DNA of 64,000 bases, from NCBI RefSeq assembly GCF_000261365.1, contig NZ_AJVC01000004.1:558001-622000 (forward strand). The letters are read 5' to 3'. The translations under genes and the position numbers were made by a program. Shown here one piece after another: positions 40,420 through 49,320 of the stretch; position 1 is the first letter of the stretch, and the number at the start of each line of letters is the position of its first letter. This stretch comes from Herbaspirillum sp. GW103. GTDB lineage: Bacteria; Pseudomonadota; Gammaproteobacteria; Burkholderiales; Burkholderiaceae_D. The notes beneath the pieces are model-generated. The model saw only the letters and a program-made list of their open reading frames with translations. It made no database searches and was not told where the DNA came from.

Positions 40420-41244
40420 ATGTATTCAGGGGATGTCAGTTTTTCAGTTGCATCGCATGCGCAGTGGGTTCCGGGTCTCGAATCCCAAGCTGACTGGCAA
40501 CGATGGATCAGGCATGATCGCCAGGCTGCAGGTTCGGGGGAACCAGCAGTCAAGGCCATGCCGCCCATGCTGCGCCGACGCACCAGCCCGGTGGGCAAGC
40601 TGGCGCTGGAAGCCGCCTACGGGGCCTTCAATGCTGCCTCCCTTGGCACTGGCGCCCGCCAAGTCGGCGACGCCAGCGATAGCACCACGGACAGTGCTGG
40701 CCTTGACATCCCGGTGGTGTTTGCTTCGCGCCATGGCGAATGCGCCCGTTCTGTTGAGCTCCAAATGGCCTTGGCCGCTGCCGCCCCCATGTCGCCCACC
40801 GCCTTCAGCCTCTCGGTGCACAACGCCAACGCCGGCCTGTTTTCCATCGCCCGTGGCAGCCAGGCCAATACGGTGGCCATTGCGGCCGGCCAGAGCACGG
40901 TCGAACATGCCGTCATCGAAGCCTGCGGCCTGCTGGCCGACGGCATGCGTCAGGTGCTGCTGGTGGTGGCCGACGCACCACTGCCGGCGCTCTTTACCGA
41001 CTTCGCCGATGAACACGAAGAGCCCTGCGGCTGGTCCTGGCTGATGCAGGCGGCCGACGAAAACGCTGCATTACCCACACTGTCCCTGCAATGGCAGCAG
41101 GTGCAAGCGGCCAGCCACACCATGCCCTGCGCGCAAGGCACCGCCGGGCCCGCTGCGGTATTGCGCTTTTTCCTGGACGCTGCAGCGTCCACTCTGCAGC
41201 GGCAGGCCGACGGCCGTCACTGGCACTGGATGCGACATGCTTGA
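40420..41244 (+). CDS. apeC: APE ketosynthase chain-length factor
   Basis: 274 residues, shorter than true ketosynthases (about 400). The region where the active cysteine should be reads SLSVHNANAGLFSIARG, with no cysteine; this is the Ketoacyl-synt_2 form found in APE clusters. In Xenorhabdus doucetiae the equivalent protein (ApeC) pairs with the active ketosynthase ApeO and sets polyene chain length. Names here follow that system by analogy. It is the first gene of the operon and overlaps the next by 8 bases. The ribosome-binding site is weak. Confidence 0.88.
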   Translation: MYSGDVSFSVASHAQWVPGLESQADWQRWIRHDRQAAGSGEPAVKAMPPMLRRRTSPVGKLALEAAYGAFNAASLGTGARQVGDASDSTTDSAGLDIPVVFASRHGECARSVELQMALAAAAPMSPTAFSLSVHNANAGLFSIARGSQANTVAIAAGQSTVEHAVIEACGLLADGMRQVLLVVADAPLPALFTDFADEHEEPCGWSWLMQAADENAALPTLSLQWQQVQAASHTMPCAQGTAGPAAVLRFFLDAAASTLQRQADGRHWHWMRHA

Positions 41245-42025
41245 ACGGGTCCTGCCGCTGATCGACCGTGGCTGGCGCATCTTGGCCACGGGGATGTGTT
41301 TTGCTCTCTTCGGACTGGGCGGGCTGCTGCTGCGACTGGTGATCTTCCCCGTTTTGCAATATCTGGTCCGGGATCCGCAGCAACGCGTGCTGTGGTCGCG
41401 CCACCTCATCCGCCTGGCGTTTCGCGCCTTCGTCGAAGTGATGCGCCTGTGCGGCGTGATCCGCTATGAAATCACCGGACTGGAACGTCTGAACCGCAAC
41501 GGCCTGCTGATCCTGGCCAACCATCCGACGCTCATCGATACGGTGCTGCTGATGGCCTTCGTGCGCCATGCCGACTGCATCGTCAAGGGTGCACTGTGGC
41601 GCAATCCCTTTACCCGTGGACCGGTGCAAGCGGCCGGCTACATCAGCAATGCCCAGGGGCCGGATCTGATCGATGATTGCATCCGCTCCATCCGCAGCGG
41701 CGGCAATCTCATCATCTTCCCCGAGGGTACCCGCACGCCCGGCGACGGCCAGATCAGCCTCAAGCGCGGTGCGGCCAACGTCGCCGTGCGCGGCGGCTGC
41801 ACGATCACGCCGGTGCGCATCCGCTGTACGCCCGGTACCCTCGGCAAGGGAGAGAAATGGTGGCAGGTGCCGGCCACGCGCGCGCATTTTCGCCTGCACA
41901 TCGGCGAGGACCTTCAACCGCATCACATCATCGGCAACGAGCAGCTGCACGGCGCCGACCATCCGACACTGGCCGCGCGCCAACTGACGACTTACCTGCA
42001 ACAGTACTTCATGAAAGAGAACTAG
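41237..42025 (+). CDS. APE-cluster acyltransferase, PlsC type
   Basis: 262 residues. The lysophospholipid acyltransferase motifs are NHPTLID (95-101, catalytic His96 and Asp101), FPEGTRT (161-167) and a hydrophobic N-terminus (about 14-45) that anchors it to the inner membrane. It overlaps the chain-length factor by 8 bases and precedes the two carrier proteins. In APE clusters such enzymes are thought to move the polyene acyl group from carrier protein onto a glycerolipid; that is family-based inference. Confidence 0.88.
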   Translation: MLERVLPLIDRGWRILATGMCFALFGLGGLLLRLVIFPVLQYLVRDPQQRVLWSRHLIRLAFRAFVEVMRLCGVIRYEITGLERLNRNGLLILANHPTLIDTVLLMAFVRHADCIVKGALWRNPFTRGPVQAAGYISNAQGPDLIDDCIRSIRSGGNLIIFPEGTRTPGDGQISLKRGAANVAVRGGCTITPVRIRCTPGTLGKGEKWWQVPATRAHFRLHIGEDLQPHHIIGNEQLHGADHPTLAARQLTTYLQQYFMKEN

Positions 42026-42028
42026 GCC

Positions 42029-42292
42029 ATGCACGACCTGGAACAAGACATCAAGCAACTCATCATCGAGGCCCTCGACCTGGAAGACCTCGCCCCCGAG
42101 GATATCGACAGCGCCGCGCCCCTGTTCGGCGATGGCCTGGGCCTGGATTCCATCGACGCACTTGAACTGGGCATGAGCCTGCAGAAACGCTATGGCATCA
42201 AGCTTTCTGCCAATTCCGAAGAGACCCGCAAGCACTTCGCCTCGGTACAGGCGCTGGCTGCGCTGGTGGCCAGCCATCAGGCCACGGCCTGA
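42029..42292 (+). CDS. apeE: Acyl carrier protein 1 of the APE cluster
   Basis: 87 residues. The phosphopantetheine serine is Ser41 in GLGLDSIDALELG. Very acidic. It lies 3 bases after the acyltransferase stop. It carries the starter or growing chain; the encoded phosphopantetheinyl transferase at 56095 is the likely activator. Which of the two carriers takes the starter cannot be told from sequence alone; the symbol follows gene order in Xenorhabdus. Confidence 0.9.
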   Translation: MHDLEQDIKQLIIEALDLEDLAPEDIDSAAPLFGDGLGLDSIDALELGMSLQKRYGIKLSANSEETRKHFASVQALAALVASHQATA

Positions 42293-42356
42293 GCGCCTCC
42301 CCAGGCTGTACATCACCACAACGACGTTGCCAAGCCACTTGCAAGAGAAGCACATC

Positions 42357-42635
42357 ATGACCACTCTGACACCTGACATGACCAAGGACGAAATCACCGT
42401 GTGGATCGTCGATATGCTGCACGAGATGTTCGAGCTCGACAAAGCCGCCATCACGCCCCAGTCCAACCTCTACACCGATCTCGACATCGACAGCATCGAT
42501 GCCGTCGACATCGTGGTCAAACTCAACCAGACCACGGGCAAGCGCATCCAGCCCGACGTCTTCCGCAGCGTGCGCACGGTGCAGGATGTCGTGGATATTC
42601 TGGCCACGCTGATGCGCGAACAAGCGCACGCGTAA
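42357..42635 (+). CDS. apeF: Acyl carrier protein 2 of the APE cluster
   Basis: 92 residues from the ATG at 42357 with AAGAGAAG upstream; the longer open frame runs back into the first carrier gene. The modified serine is Ser46 in DLDIDSIDAVDIV. The helix II sequence after the serine (AVDIVVKLNQ) differs from carrier 1 (ALELGMSLQK), so the two probably dock with different partners. It is separated from carrier 1 by 64 bases, the largest gap in the front half of the operon. Confidence 0.9.
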   Translation: MTTLTPDMTKDEITVWIVDMLHEMFELDKAAITPQSNLYTDLDIDSIDAVDIVVKLNQTTGKRIQPDVFRSVRTVQDVVDILATLMREQAHA

Positions 42636-42639
42636 GCGC

Positions 42640-43206
42640 ATGAAACCTCCCGCGATGTCCCGGCTGACCGCCCTGGCCGGCCCGCTGTTGATCCTGCTGT
42701 ATCCCCTGCTGATCTGGTACGCCCACGGCAAGCTGGAACCACGCATGCTGGCCCTGCTGCTGGTGCTCATCGCCGCGGTGCGCCTGTTCACCAGCCGCAG
42801 CAGCCGCCCGCTGCGCTGGATGGGCGTGGCCGCGCTGGCCCTGGCCGCGCCGGCCCTGGCCTGGAATGCGCTGCTGCCGCTGAAGCTCTATCCGGTAGCC
42901 ATCAGCGGCGGCATGCTGGCCCTGTTCGGCTACAGCCTCTACAAACCGCCTACCGTCATCGAACGCATGGCACGCCTGAGTTCACCCGACCTGCCGCTGT
43001 TCGTGATCGCCTATACACGCCGGGTTACCCAGGTGTGGTGCCTGTTCTTCGCGGTCAATGGCAGCATCGCCCTGGGCACCGCACTGTGGGCCTCGCCAGC
43101 GGTGTGGTCGATGTACACCGGGGTCATTTCCTACGTCGCCATGGGCGCGCTGTTTGCCGGCGAATACCTGGTGCGCCTTTACGTCCGGCGCCAGCATCAT
43201 GCGTGA
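42640..43206 (+). CDS. APE-cluster integral membrane protein (COG4648-like)
   Basis: 188 residues with about five membrane helices and short basic loops; YKPPTVIERMARL and YTRRVTQVWCLFFAVNGSIA are recognisable features of the COG4648 family always found next to APE ligase genes. Function is unknown; it may hold the soluble enzymes at the membrane. It starts 4 bases after carrier 2 and overlaps the next gene by 8. Confidence 0.82.
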   Translation: MKPPAMSRLTALAGPLLILLYPLLIWYAHGKLEPRMLALLLVLIAAVRLFTSRSSRPLRWMGVAALALAAPALAWNALLPLKLYPVAISGGMLALFGYSLYKPPTVIERMARLSSPDLPLFVIAYTRRVTQVWCLFFAVNGSIALGTALWASPAVWSMYTGVISYVAMGALFAGEYLVRLYVRRQHHA

Positions 43207-44956
43207 GACAGTCGACATGCCCGCCACCACAAGGCTGGACCTGCTGCAACTACCGTTCCAGGCATTTGACGGCGAACGCGTGATCGGCTGGCGCGACGGC
43301 GTGGCGGTCACGTATGCCACCTGGCGCGCCGAGTTGCTGCGCTGGAAGCAGTTGCTGCAGACCACGCCGGGCCAGCGTTTCGCCCTCTTCCATCAAGACA
43401 CGCTACATTTCGCTGCCGCCCTGTTGGGTACCTGGCTGGCCGGCAAGACAGCCTACCTGCCCAGCGATGCCCTGCCCGACACCTGCGGCCAGTTGCGCGG
43501 CGAGGTCGATGGTTTCCTCGGCGACTTCGGTGTCCATTGGCCGGCCTTGCAGCCCGCTCCTGATGCCTCCTTCGACGATCCTTCCTCTCCTTGGCCCGCC
43601 TTGCGCGCGGACTTCGCCGGCCTGGTGGTCTACACCTCCGGCAGCACCGGCCAAGCCCAGGCCATCCCCAAGCAACTGGGCCAGATGGCCAATGAAGTGG
43701 CCACGCTGGAGGCGCTCTTCGGTGCCACAGTGGGTCAGGCCGAAGTGGTCGCCACGGTATCGCACCAGCATATTTATGGTTTGCTGTTCAAGGTCTTGTG
43801 GGCGCTGTGTGCGGGACGTCCGGTGCATGCAGGCAGCGCGTTCTTCCCCGAGGATCTGCAGCGCATGGCTGGTAACCGCCCGTGGCTGCTATTGTCCAGC
43901 CCGGCCCATCTGAAACGCCTGCCCGAGCAGGCCACGCAACCGGATGCGCGCCAACTGCGCGCGATCTTCTCTTCCGGCGGTCCGCTGCCGGCCGAAGCGG
44001 CATGCGATGCCGCGCGGCTGCTGGGGCAGCGTCCGCTGGAAATCTATGGCAGCTCCGAAACCGGTGGCATCGCCTGGCGCCAGCCCGACAGCGATCTCCT
44101 GCAGCGCCGCGAGCACTGGCAGGCCATGCCCGGCGTGTCCGTGCGCCTCGGCGCCGAAGGCGAACTGGAAGTGCGCTCGCCGCACCTGCCCGACAGCGGC
44201 TGGTTCAGCATGGCCGACCGTGCCGTGCTGATGGAAGACATCCCCGCTGCCTTTGAACTGCGCGGGCGCAGCGACCGCATCGTCAAGCTGGAAGAAAAAC
44301 GCATCTCGCTGACGCGCATCGAACAACTGCTGGCCGCCAGTCCGCTGGTCGAGGAAGTGCGCGTGATCGTTCATCAAGGCCGCCGCGCACGCCAGTTCAT
44401 CGCTGCCTTCGTGGTGCCCACTGCGCAAGGTCAAGCCCTGCTGGTCGCACAAGGCAAACTGGCCCTTAACGCCGCGCTCAAGACGGCATTGGCCGGCGCC
44501 ATCGAAGCCATCGCCCTGCCGCGCTTGTGGCGTTACCTGGAGGCACTGCCGGTGAACTCGCAAGGCAAGGTTACGCTCTCGGCACTGACCGCGCTGCTGG
44601 AGAGCAGTGCGCCCACATTGCCGAACGTAACCGAACTGCAGCGCAGCACAGGGCAAGTGCAACTGGCGCTGGACATCCCCGCCGACCTGCTCTACTTCCG
44701 CGGCCACTTCCCCGGCGCACCCATCCTGCCCGGCGTGGTGCAGACCGACTGGTCGCTCACGCTGGGCCGGCGCTACTTCAACCTGCCGCCACGCTTCCTG
44801 GGCCTGCAGACCTTGAAGTTCCAGCGCGTCATCACACCAGGCATGCGCGTGCTGCTGGACCTGCAATTCGATACCGCCAAGTCGCAGTTGTCCTTCCGTC
44901 TGCATTCGGACGCAGGCCAGCACGCCAGCGGCCGCTTCCTGCTGGGGGCGGCATGA
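43199..44956 (+). CDS. Fused aromatic acyl ligase and hotdog dehydratase (ApeH-ApeI type)
   Basis: 585 residues. I use the ATG at 43199, overlapping the previous stop; an ATG at 43217 is possible. The first ~460 residues are an adenylate-forming ligase: P-loop YTSGSTGQAQAIPK (145-158), EIYGSSETGGIAWR, a DRAVL aspartate and RSDRIVKLEEKRISL hinge. The last ~110 residues are a FabZ/FabA-like hotdog domain with FRGHFPGAPILPGVVQ (from about 499), including the catalytic histidine. In Xenorhabdus these are separate proteins ApeH (loads the aryl starter onto a carrier) and ApeI (dehydratase). Both active sites look intact. Confidence 0.88.
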   Translation: MRETVDMPATTRLDLLQLPFQAFDGERVIGWRDGVAVTYATWRAELLRWKQLLQTTPGQRFALFHQDTLHFAAALLGTWLAGKTAYLPSDALPDTCGQLRGEVDGFLGDFGVHWPALQPAPDASFDDPSSPWPALRADFAGLVVYTSGSTGQAQAIPKQLGQMANEVATLEALFGATVGQAEVVATVSHQHIYGLLFKVLWALCAGRPVHAGSAFFPEDLQRMAGNRPWLLLSSPAHLKRLPEQATQPDARQLRAIFSSGGPLPAEAACDAARLLGQRPLEIYGSSETGGIAWRQPDSDLLQRREHWQAMPGVSVRLGAEGELEVRSPHLPDSGWFSMADRAVLMEDIPAAFELRGRSDRIVKLEEKRISLTRIEQLLAASPLVEEVRVIVHQGRRARQFIAAFVVPTAQGQALLVAQGKLALNAALKTALAGAIEAIALPRLWRYLEALPVNSQGKVTLSALTALLESSAPTLPNVTELQRSTGQVQLALDIPADLLYFRGHFPGAPILPGVVQTDWSLTLGRRYFNLPPRFLGLQTLKFQRVITPGMRVLLDLQFDTAKSQLSFRLHSDAGQHASGRFLLGAA

Positions 44957-45729
44957 CCGCATCCACCTTGCACAGTACCGTGGTGGTGATCCCGGTCTAC
45001 GACCACGAGCACGCCATCGGCGCGGTAGTCGCTGCCGTACGCGGTCACGGGCTGCCTTGCATCCTGGTCGACGATGGCAGCAGCCACGTCTGTGCCGCCG
45101 TGCTGCGACAACTGGCCGCCACCGATCCGCAACAGGTCACGCTGCTGGTCCACACCCGCAACCAGGGCAAGGGCGGCGCCGTCATGACCGGCCTGCGCCA
45201 TGCCGCGTCGGCTGGCTACACCCACGCCTTGCAGATCGATGCCGACGGCCAGCACGACAGCGCCGACATCCCGCGTTTCCTGGCCGCATCACAGGCGGCT
45301 CCGGCCGCCGTCATCAACGGCAAACCGATCTATGACGACAGCGTGCCCAAGGGCCGGCTCTATGCCCGCTACCTGACGCACATCTGGGTGTGGATCAATA
45401 CGCTGTCGCTGGAGATTGCCGATTCGATGTGTGGCTTCAGGGTCTATCCACTGGCGCCGACGCTGCAGTTGATGGATAGCGCTCCTATCGGGCGGCGCAT
45501 GGATTTCGATACCGAAATCCTGGTCCGCCTCTACTGGCGCGGCCTGCGCGTAAACAACCTGGCCACGCGGGTGCGCTATCCAGCCGACGGTGTGTCGCAC
45601 TTCCAGGTCTGGCTGGACAACGTACTGATCTCGCGCATGCACGCCCGCCTGTTCTTCGGCATGCTGCTGCGCGCGCCGCTGCTGCTGGCGCGCGGCAGCT
45701 GGCGGCGCCTGGGCGGGCGCAGCGCATGA
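44953..45729 (+). CDS. Family 2 glycosyltransferase of the APE cluster
   Basis: 258 residues. The N-terminus VVVIPVYDHEHAIGAVV and LVDDGSSHVC bind the nucleotide; the DxD is in LQIDADGQHD (about 93-102), followed by SMCGFRVYP, and RRMDFDTEILVRLYWRG, as in dolichyl-phosphate-mannose-synthase-like enzymes. It would add a sugar to the lipid anchor or to the polyene product. It overlaps both neighbours by four bases (ATGA). Confidence 0.88.
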   Translation: MTASTLHSTVVVIPVYDHEHAIGAVVAAVRGHGLPCILVDDGSSHVCAAVLRQLAATDPQQVTLLVHTRNQGKGGAVMTGLRHAASAGYTHALQIDADGQHDSADIPRFLAASQAAPAAVINGKPIYDDSVPKGRLYARYLTHIWVWINTLSLEIADSMCGFRVYPLAPTLQLMDSAPIGRRMDFDTEILVRLYWRGLRVNNLATRVRYPADGVSHFQVWLDNVLISRMHARLFFGMLLRAPLLLARGSWRRLGGRSA

Positions 45730-46688
45730 GCCATCCACCCCGTACGCGCCATTGGGCGCAGATCAACGAAGTCAGCTTCGTGGCCGGCATGCGTTTGCTG
45801 TTCGCGGTCTATCGCCTGCTGGGCCGGCTGCCCTTCCGGCTGATGCTCTATCCGGTGCTGTGTTGGTACATCGCTGCCAATGGATCTGCCCGCCAGGCCT
45901 CGCGCGATTTTCTGGCGCAGGTACGGCGCTACCGTCCCGGGCTGCCGCTGCGCTCCGGGGTTTTTGGCATTTTCCTTCACTTCGCCGCATTCGGCGAAAG
46001 CCTGCTGGACAAGATGTTGCTGTGGGGTGGCCTGTTCCCCATCAAAAACGTTCATTTGCACGGTAGCGCGCCTATTTCCGAGGCCATCGCCGCCGGGCGT
46101 GGCGGACTCATCATCTGCACCCACCTCGGCAACCTCGATCTGTGCCGCGTGATCGGCCGCCAGCATCCCGCCCTCAAGCTGACGGTACTGGTGCATACGC
46201 GCCACGCCCAGGCCTTCAACCAGATGCTGGCCCAGCTGGATCCGGCCAGTCAGTTGAACCTGATGCAGGTCACCGACATGTCTCCAGCTACTGCCATGAT
46301 GCTGGCCGAGAAGGTGGCACAGGGCGAGTTCGTGGTCATCGCCGGTGACCGGGTGCCGGTCTCGCCGCAGCCACGGGTGGCGCGCGCGCCTTTCCTGGGC
46401 CGCAGTGCTCCCTTTCCGATCGGCCCCTACGTCATGGCGGCGCTGCTGCAATGTCCGGTGTTCCTGATGTTCTCGCGCCGCAGCGCCGAAGGCGCGGAGG
46501 TCAGCTTTGAAGCCTTCCGTGATCGCATCGTCCTGCCACGCAAGCAGCGTGCAGCGGTGCTGGACGAACTGGCGGCAGCATATGCCGCACGCCTGGAAGC
46601 GCACTGCCTTCAGGCGCCTTACCAGTGGTTCAATTTCTATGATTTCTGGGCCGATTGCGCCCTGGACGAACAGCATGCCTCACACTGA
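45726..46688 (+). CDS. APE-cluster acyltransferase, LpxL/HtrB type
   Basis: 320 residues. The lauroyl-transferase motif HLGNLD (about 131-136) gives the catalytic His-x4-Asp, and GDRVPVSPQPRVARAPFLG is the substrate-binding second block. A hydrophobic segment near 18-50 attaches it to the membrane. It is a second acyltransferase in the cluster, unrelated in type to the PlsC-like one, so the product probably carries the polyene and a fatty acyl chain on the same glycolipid. It overlaps its downstream neighbour by 14 bases. Confidence 0.87.
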   Translation: MSHPPRTRHWAQINEVSFVAGMRLLFAVYRLLGRLPFRLMLYPVLCWYIAANGSARQASRDFLAQVRRYRPGLPLRSGVFGIFLHFAAFGESLLDKMLLWGGLFPIKNVHLHGSAPISEAIAAGRGGLIICTHLGNLDLCRVIGRQHPALKLTVLVHTRHAQAFNQMLAQLDPASQLNLMQVTDMSPATAMMLAEKVAQGEFVVIAGDRVPVSPQPRVARAPFLGRSAPFPIGPYVMAALLQCPVFLMFSRRSAEGAEVSFEAFRDRIVLPRKQRAAVLDELAAAYAARLEAHCLQAPYQWFNFYDFWADCALDEQHASH

Positions 46689-48255
46689 CGTTTCCTCTTC
46701 CGCCAAGAGCGCCCCTGTCTGCTTCGGCGCCCAGCCCCTCACCATCGAGGATGTGGTGGCGCTGGCGCGGCGCGAGCGCACGGTGCAACTGCACGACGCC
46801 GAGAGCTTCCGTGCACGTATTGCGCGCGGTGCCGATTTCCTCGACCGACTGCTGCGCGAGGATGGCACCATCTATGGCGTCACCACCGGCTATGGCGATT
46901 CCTGCACGGTGACCGTGCCGCCGCAACTGGTGCCGGAACTGCCGCATCACCTCTACACCTACCACGGCTGCGGCCTGGGAGCGCTGTTCACGCCGGAGCA
47001 GGCGCGCGCCATCCTGGCGGCCCGGCTCAATTCCCTGTGCCAGGGCTTCTCGGGCGTGAGCGTGGCCTTGCTGGAACAGATCGCGGCGCTGCTGCAACAC
47101 GATCTGTTGCCGCAGATTCCCTGCGAGGGCTCGGTGGGTGCCAGTGGCGATCTCACGCCCCTGTCCTACCTCGCCGCCGTACTGTGCGGCGAGCGCCAGG
47201 TCTGGCGCGATGGCGCCACAGTGCCGGCCGCCGAGGCACTGGCCGCAGCCGGCCTGACGCCGCTGCGCCTGCGTCCCAAGGAAGGGCTGGCCATCATGAA
47301 CGGTACCGCCGTCATGACCGCGTTGGCCTGCCTGGCCTTCGACCGTGCGCGCTACCTGTGCCAGCTGGCTACCCGCATCACGGCCATGAGCAGCTTCACG
47401 CTGGATGGCAATGCCCACCATTTCGATGCCACCCTGTTCTCGGCCAAACCGCATCCGGGCCAGCAGCAGGTGGCGGCCTGGCTGCAGCGCGACCTGCCGT
47501 GCGGCCAGGCGCACCGCAACGAAAAGCGTCTGCAGGATCGCTATTCGGTGCGCTGTGCGCCGCACGTGATCGGCGTACTCAACGATGCCCTGCCGTCGCT
47601 ACGCCAGTTCATCGAGAACGAACTCAACAGCGCCAACGACAACCCGCTGATCGATCCGGATGGCGAGCGCGTGCTGCATGGCGGCCATTTCTATGGAGGG
47701 CACATCGCCTTCGCCATGGACAGCATGAAGACCGCCGTGGCCAACATCGCCGACCTGCTCGATCGCCAGATGGCCCTGATGGTGGACCAGCGCTACAACA
47801 ACGGCCTGCCGGCCAACCTGTCCGGCGCCCAGGGCGAACGCGCGCCCATCAACCATGGCCTGAAGGCCCTGCAGATCAGCACTTCGGCCTGGACTGCCGA
47901 AGCCCTCAAGCTGACCATGCCGGCCTCGGTGTTCTCGCGCTCCACCGAATGCCACAACCAGGACAAGGTGAGCATGGGCACCATTGCCGCTCGCGATTGC
48001 CTGCGCGTGCTGGAACTGACCGAACAGGTCGCGGCCGCCTTGCTGATCACGGTGCGCCAGGGCGTGTGGCTGCGCAGCCAGCGCCAGCAACCCGGCGATA
48101 CGCCGCTGCAGGACTTGCCGGCGGGCCGACTGGCCGCCATGCAGGCCGCGTTGGCCGAAGACATCGCGGTGGTTGATGAAGACCGCATGCTCGAACCCGA
48201 CCTGCGCCGGCTGCTGCAGCGTCTGCGCGCCCAGGCATGGAGTCTGTATGACTGA
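46675..48255 (+). CDS. MIO-type aromatic amino acid ammonia-lyase
   Basis: 526 residues. The MIO cofactor comes from Ala-Ser-Gly at 156-158 in GSVGASGDLTPLSYLA. The catalytic tyrosine is in IYGVTTGYG (about 67-75), and RYSVRCAPHVIG, NSANDNPLID and NLSGAQGERAPINHG match the family. At the substrate-selectivity switch the two residues are Tyr96-His97 (LYTYHGCGLG); known histidine lyases have Ser-His, tyrosine lyases His-Leu and phenylalanine lyases Phe-Leu. It would supply an aryl acid starter such as cinnamate or coumarate, but the substrate is open. The start overlaps the previous gene by 14 bases. Confidence 0.9.
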   Translation: MPHTDVSSSAKSAPVCFGAQPLTIEDVVALARRERTVQLHDAESFRARIARGADFLDRLLREDGTIYGVTTGYGDSCTVTVPPQLVPELPHHLYTYHGCGLGALFTPEQARAILAARLNSLCQGFSGVSVALLEQIAALLQHDLLPQIPCEGSVGASGDLTPLSYLAAVLCGERQVWRDGATVPAAEALAAAGLTPLRLRPKEGLAIMNGTAVMTALACLAFDRARYLCQLATRITAMSSFTLDGNAHHFDATLFSAKPHPGQQQVAAWLQRDLPCGQAHRNEKRLQDRYSVRCAPHVIGVLNDALPSLRQFIENELNSANDNPLIDPDGERVLHGGHFYGGHIAFAMDSMKTAVANIADLLDRQMALMVDQRYNNGLPANLSGAQGERAPINHGLKALQISTSAWTAEALKLTMPASVFSRSTECHNQDKVSMGTIAARDCLRVLELTEQVAAALLITVRQGVWLRSQRQQPGDTPLQDLPAGRLAAMQAALAEDIAVVDEDRMLEPDLRRLLQRLRAQAWSLYD

Positions 48256-48712
48256 CCCCCTCCTGCCTGCGGGCAAGATCACCCTGGCCAATTCGCCCTG
48301 GCGCGGGGAGGTTGAGTTGCAGATCCAGTTCTATGACCTCGACCCCATGGAAATCGTCTGGCATGGTCGTTATGTCGAATACATGGAAGCCGCGCGCTGC
48401 GCCCTGCTAGACGGCATCGGCTACAACTACCCCGCCATGAAGGAGTCCGGCTATGGCTGGCCGGTGATCGACCTGCACCTGCGCTATGCCGCACCGGCGC
48501 GCTTCGGCCAGCGCATTCGCGTCAGCGCAGCCATCGTCGAGTGGGAAAACCGCCTGCGCATCGACTACCTCATCAGCGACGCCGTCAGCGGCGCGCGCCT
48601 GACCCGTGCCTCCACCGTTCAGGTGGCGGTGCAGATGAACAACCACGAGATGTGCTTCGTTTCGCCCCCGGTGTTGTGGCACAAGCTCGGACTGACGCCT
48701 CCCACCCCATGA
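48248..48712 (+). CDS. Acyl thioesterase, YbgC/4HBT type, APE cluster
   Basis: 154 residues, single hotdog domain. LQIQFYDLDPMEIVWHGRYV holds the conserved aspartate and tyrosine/histidine region of 4-hydroxybenzoyl-CoA-thioesterase-like enzymes, and YVEYMEAAR follows. It would release stalled or off-path acyl chains from the carriers. It overlaps the lyase gene by 8 bases and the next gene by 4. Confidence 0.88.
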   Translation: MTDPLLPAGKITLANSPWRGEVELQIQFYDLDPMEIVWHGRYVEYMEAARCALLDGIGYNYPAMKESGYGWPVIDLHLRYAAPARFGQRIRVSAAIVEWENRLRIDYLISDAVSGARLTRASTVQVAVQMNNHEMCFVSPPVLWHKLGLTPPTP

Positions 48713-49320
48713 ACGCACGCTCCCTTCTCTGCTGCTTGGCCTTGCTGGCCATCCTGCCTATCGCCCAGGCCGCTGCGCCGGTACAACAGATCCAGTCCAG
48801 GCTGGCCAAACCGACCGTGATGTGTGGTCGCTTCGACCAAAGCAAGCAACTGACCGGCATCAAGAAGCCACTGCAATCGCATGGGCGCTTCTGCGTGCTC
48901 AAGGGCCGGGGCATCCTGTGGCAGACGCTGCAACCGTTCCCCGGTACCCTGCGCATCACTCGCGACGCCATCGTGCAGATTCAGGATGGCCGCATCGCCA
49001 TGAAACTCGATGCGCAACAGGAACCGGTGGTAAAGATGATCAATAGCGTCCTCTTCTCGCTGCTGGCAGGGGATTTGAGCCAGCTCGACACGCTCTTTGA
49101 ACTCGATGGCAGCCTGCGCGACGGCCACTGGCAGGTCGCGCTCAAGGCACGCCAGCCGGCCCTGGCCAAGGCCATCGGCGACATCAGCCTGGCCGGTGCC
49201 AGCTATGTGGACAAGGTCAGCATGCAGGAAGCCAGCGGCGACCGTACCGAGATCAGCTTTTCGGCCATCAAGACCGGCGAAGGCGCCATGACGGCCGAAG
49301 AAGGAGCCCTGTTTGACTAA
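48709..49320 (+). CDS. LolA-like periplasmic carrier, APE cluster
   Basis: 203 residues. A signal peptide (MNARSLLCCLALLAILPIAQ) precedes a beta-rich LolA-type fold: GRFDQSKQLTGIKKPLQSHG, KGRGILWQTLQPFPGTLRIT and DGHWQVALKARQPALAKAIG. In APE clusters this protein is thought to ferry the aryl polyene lipid through the periplasm to the outer membrane, as LolA does for lipoproteins. It sits directly before the exporter and overlaps it by 8 bases. Confidence 0.88.
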   Translation: MNARSLLCCLALLAILPIAQAAAPVQQIQSRLAKPTVMCGRFDQSKQLTGIKKPLQSHGRFCVLKGRGILWQTLQPFPGTLRITRDAIVQIQDGRIAMKLDAQQEPVVKMINSVLFSLLAGDLSQLDTLFELDGSLRDGHWQVALKARQPALAKAIGDISLAGASYVDKVSMQEASGDRTEISFSAIKTGEGAMTAEEGALFD

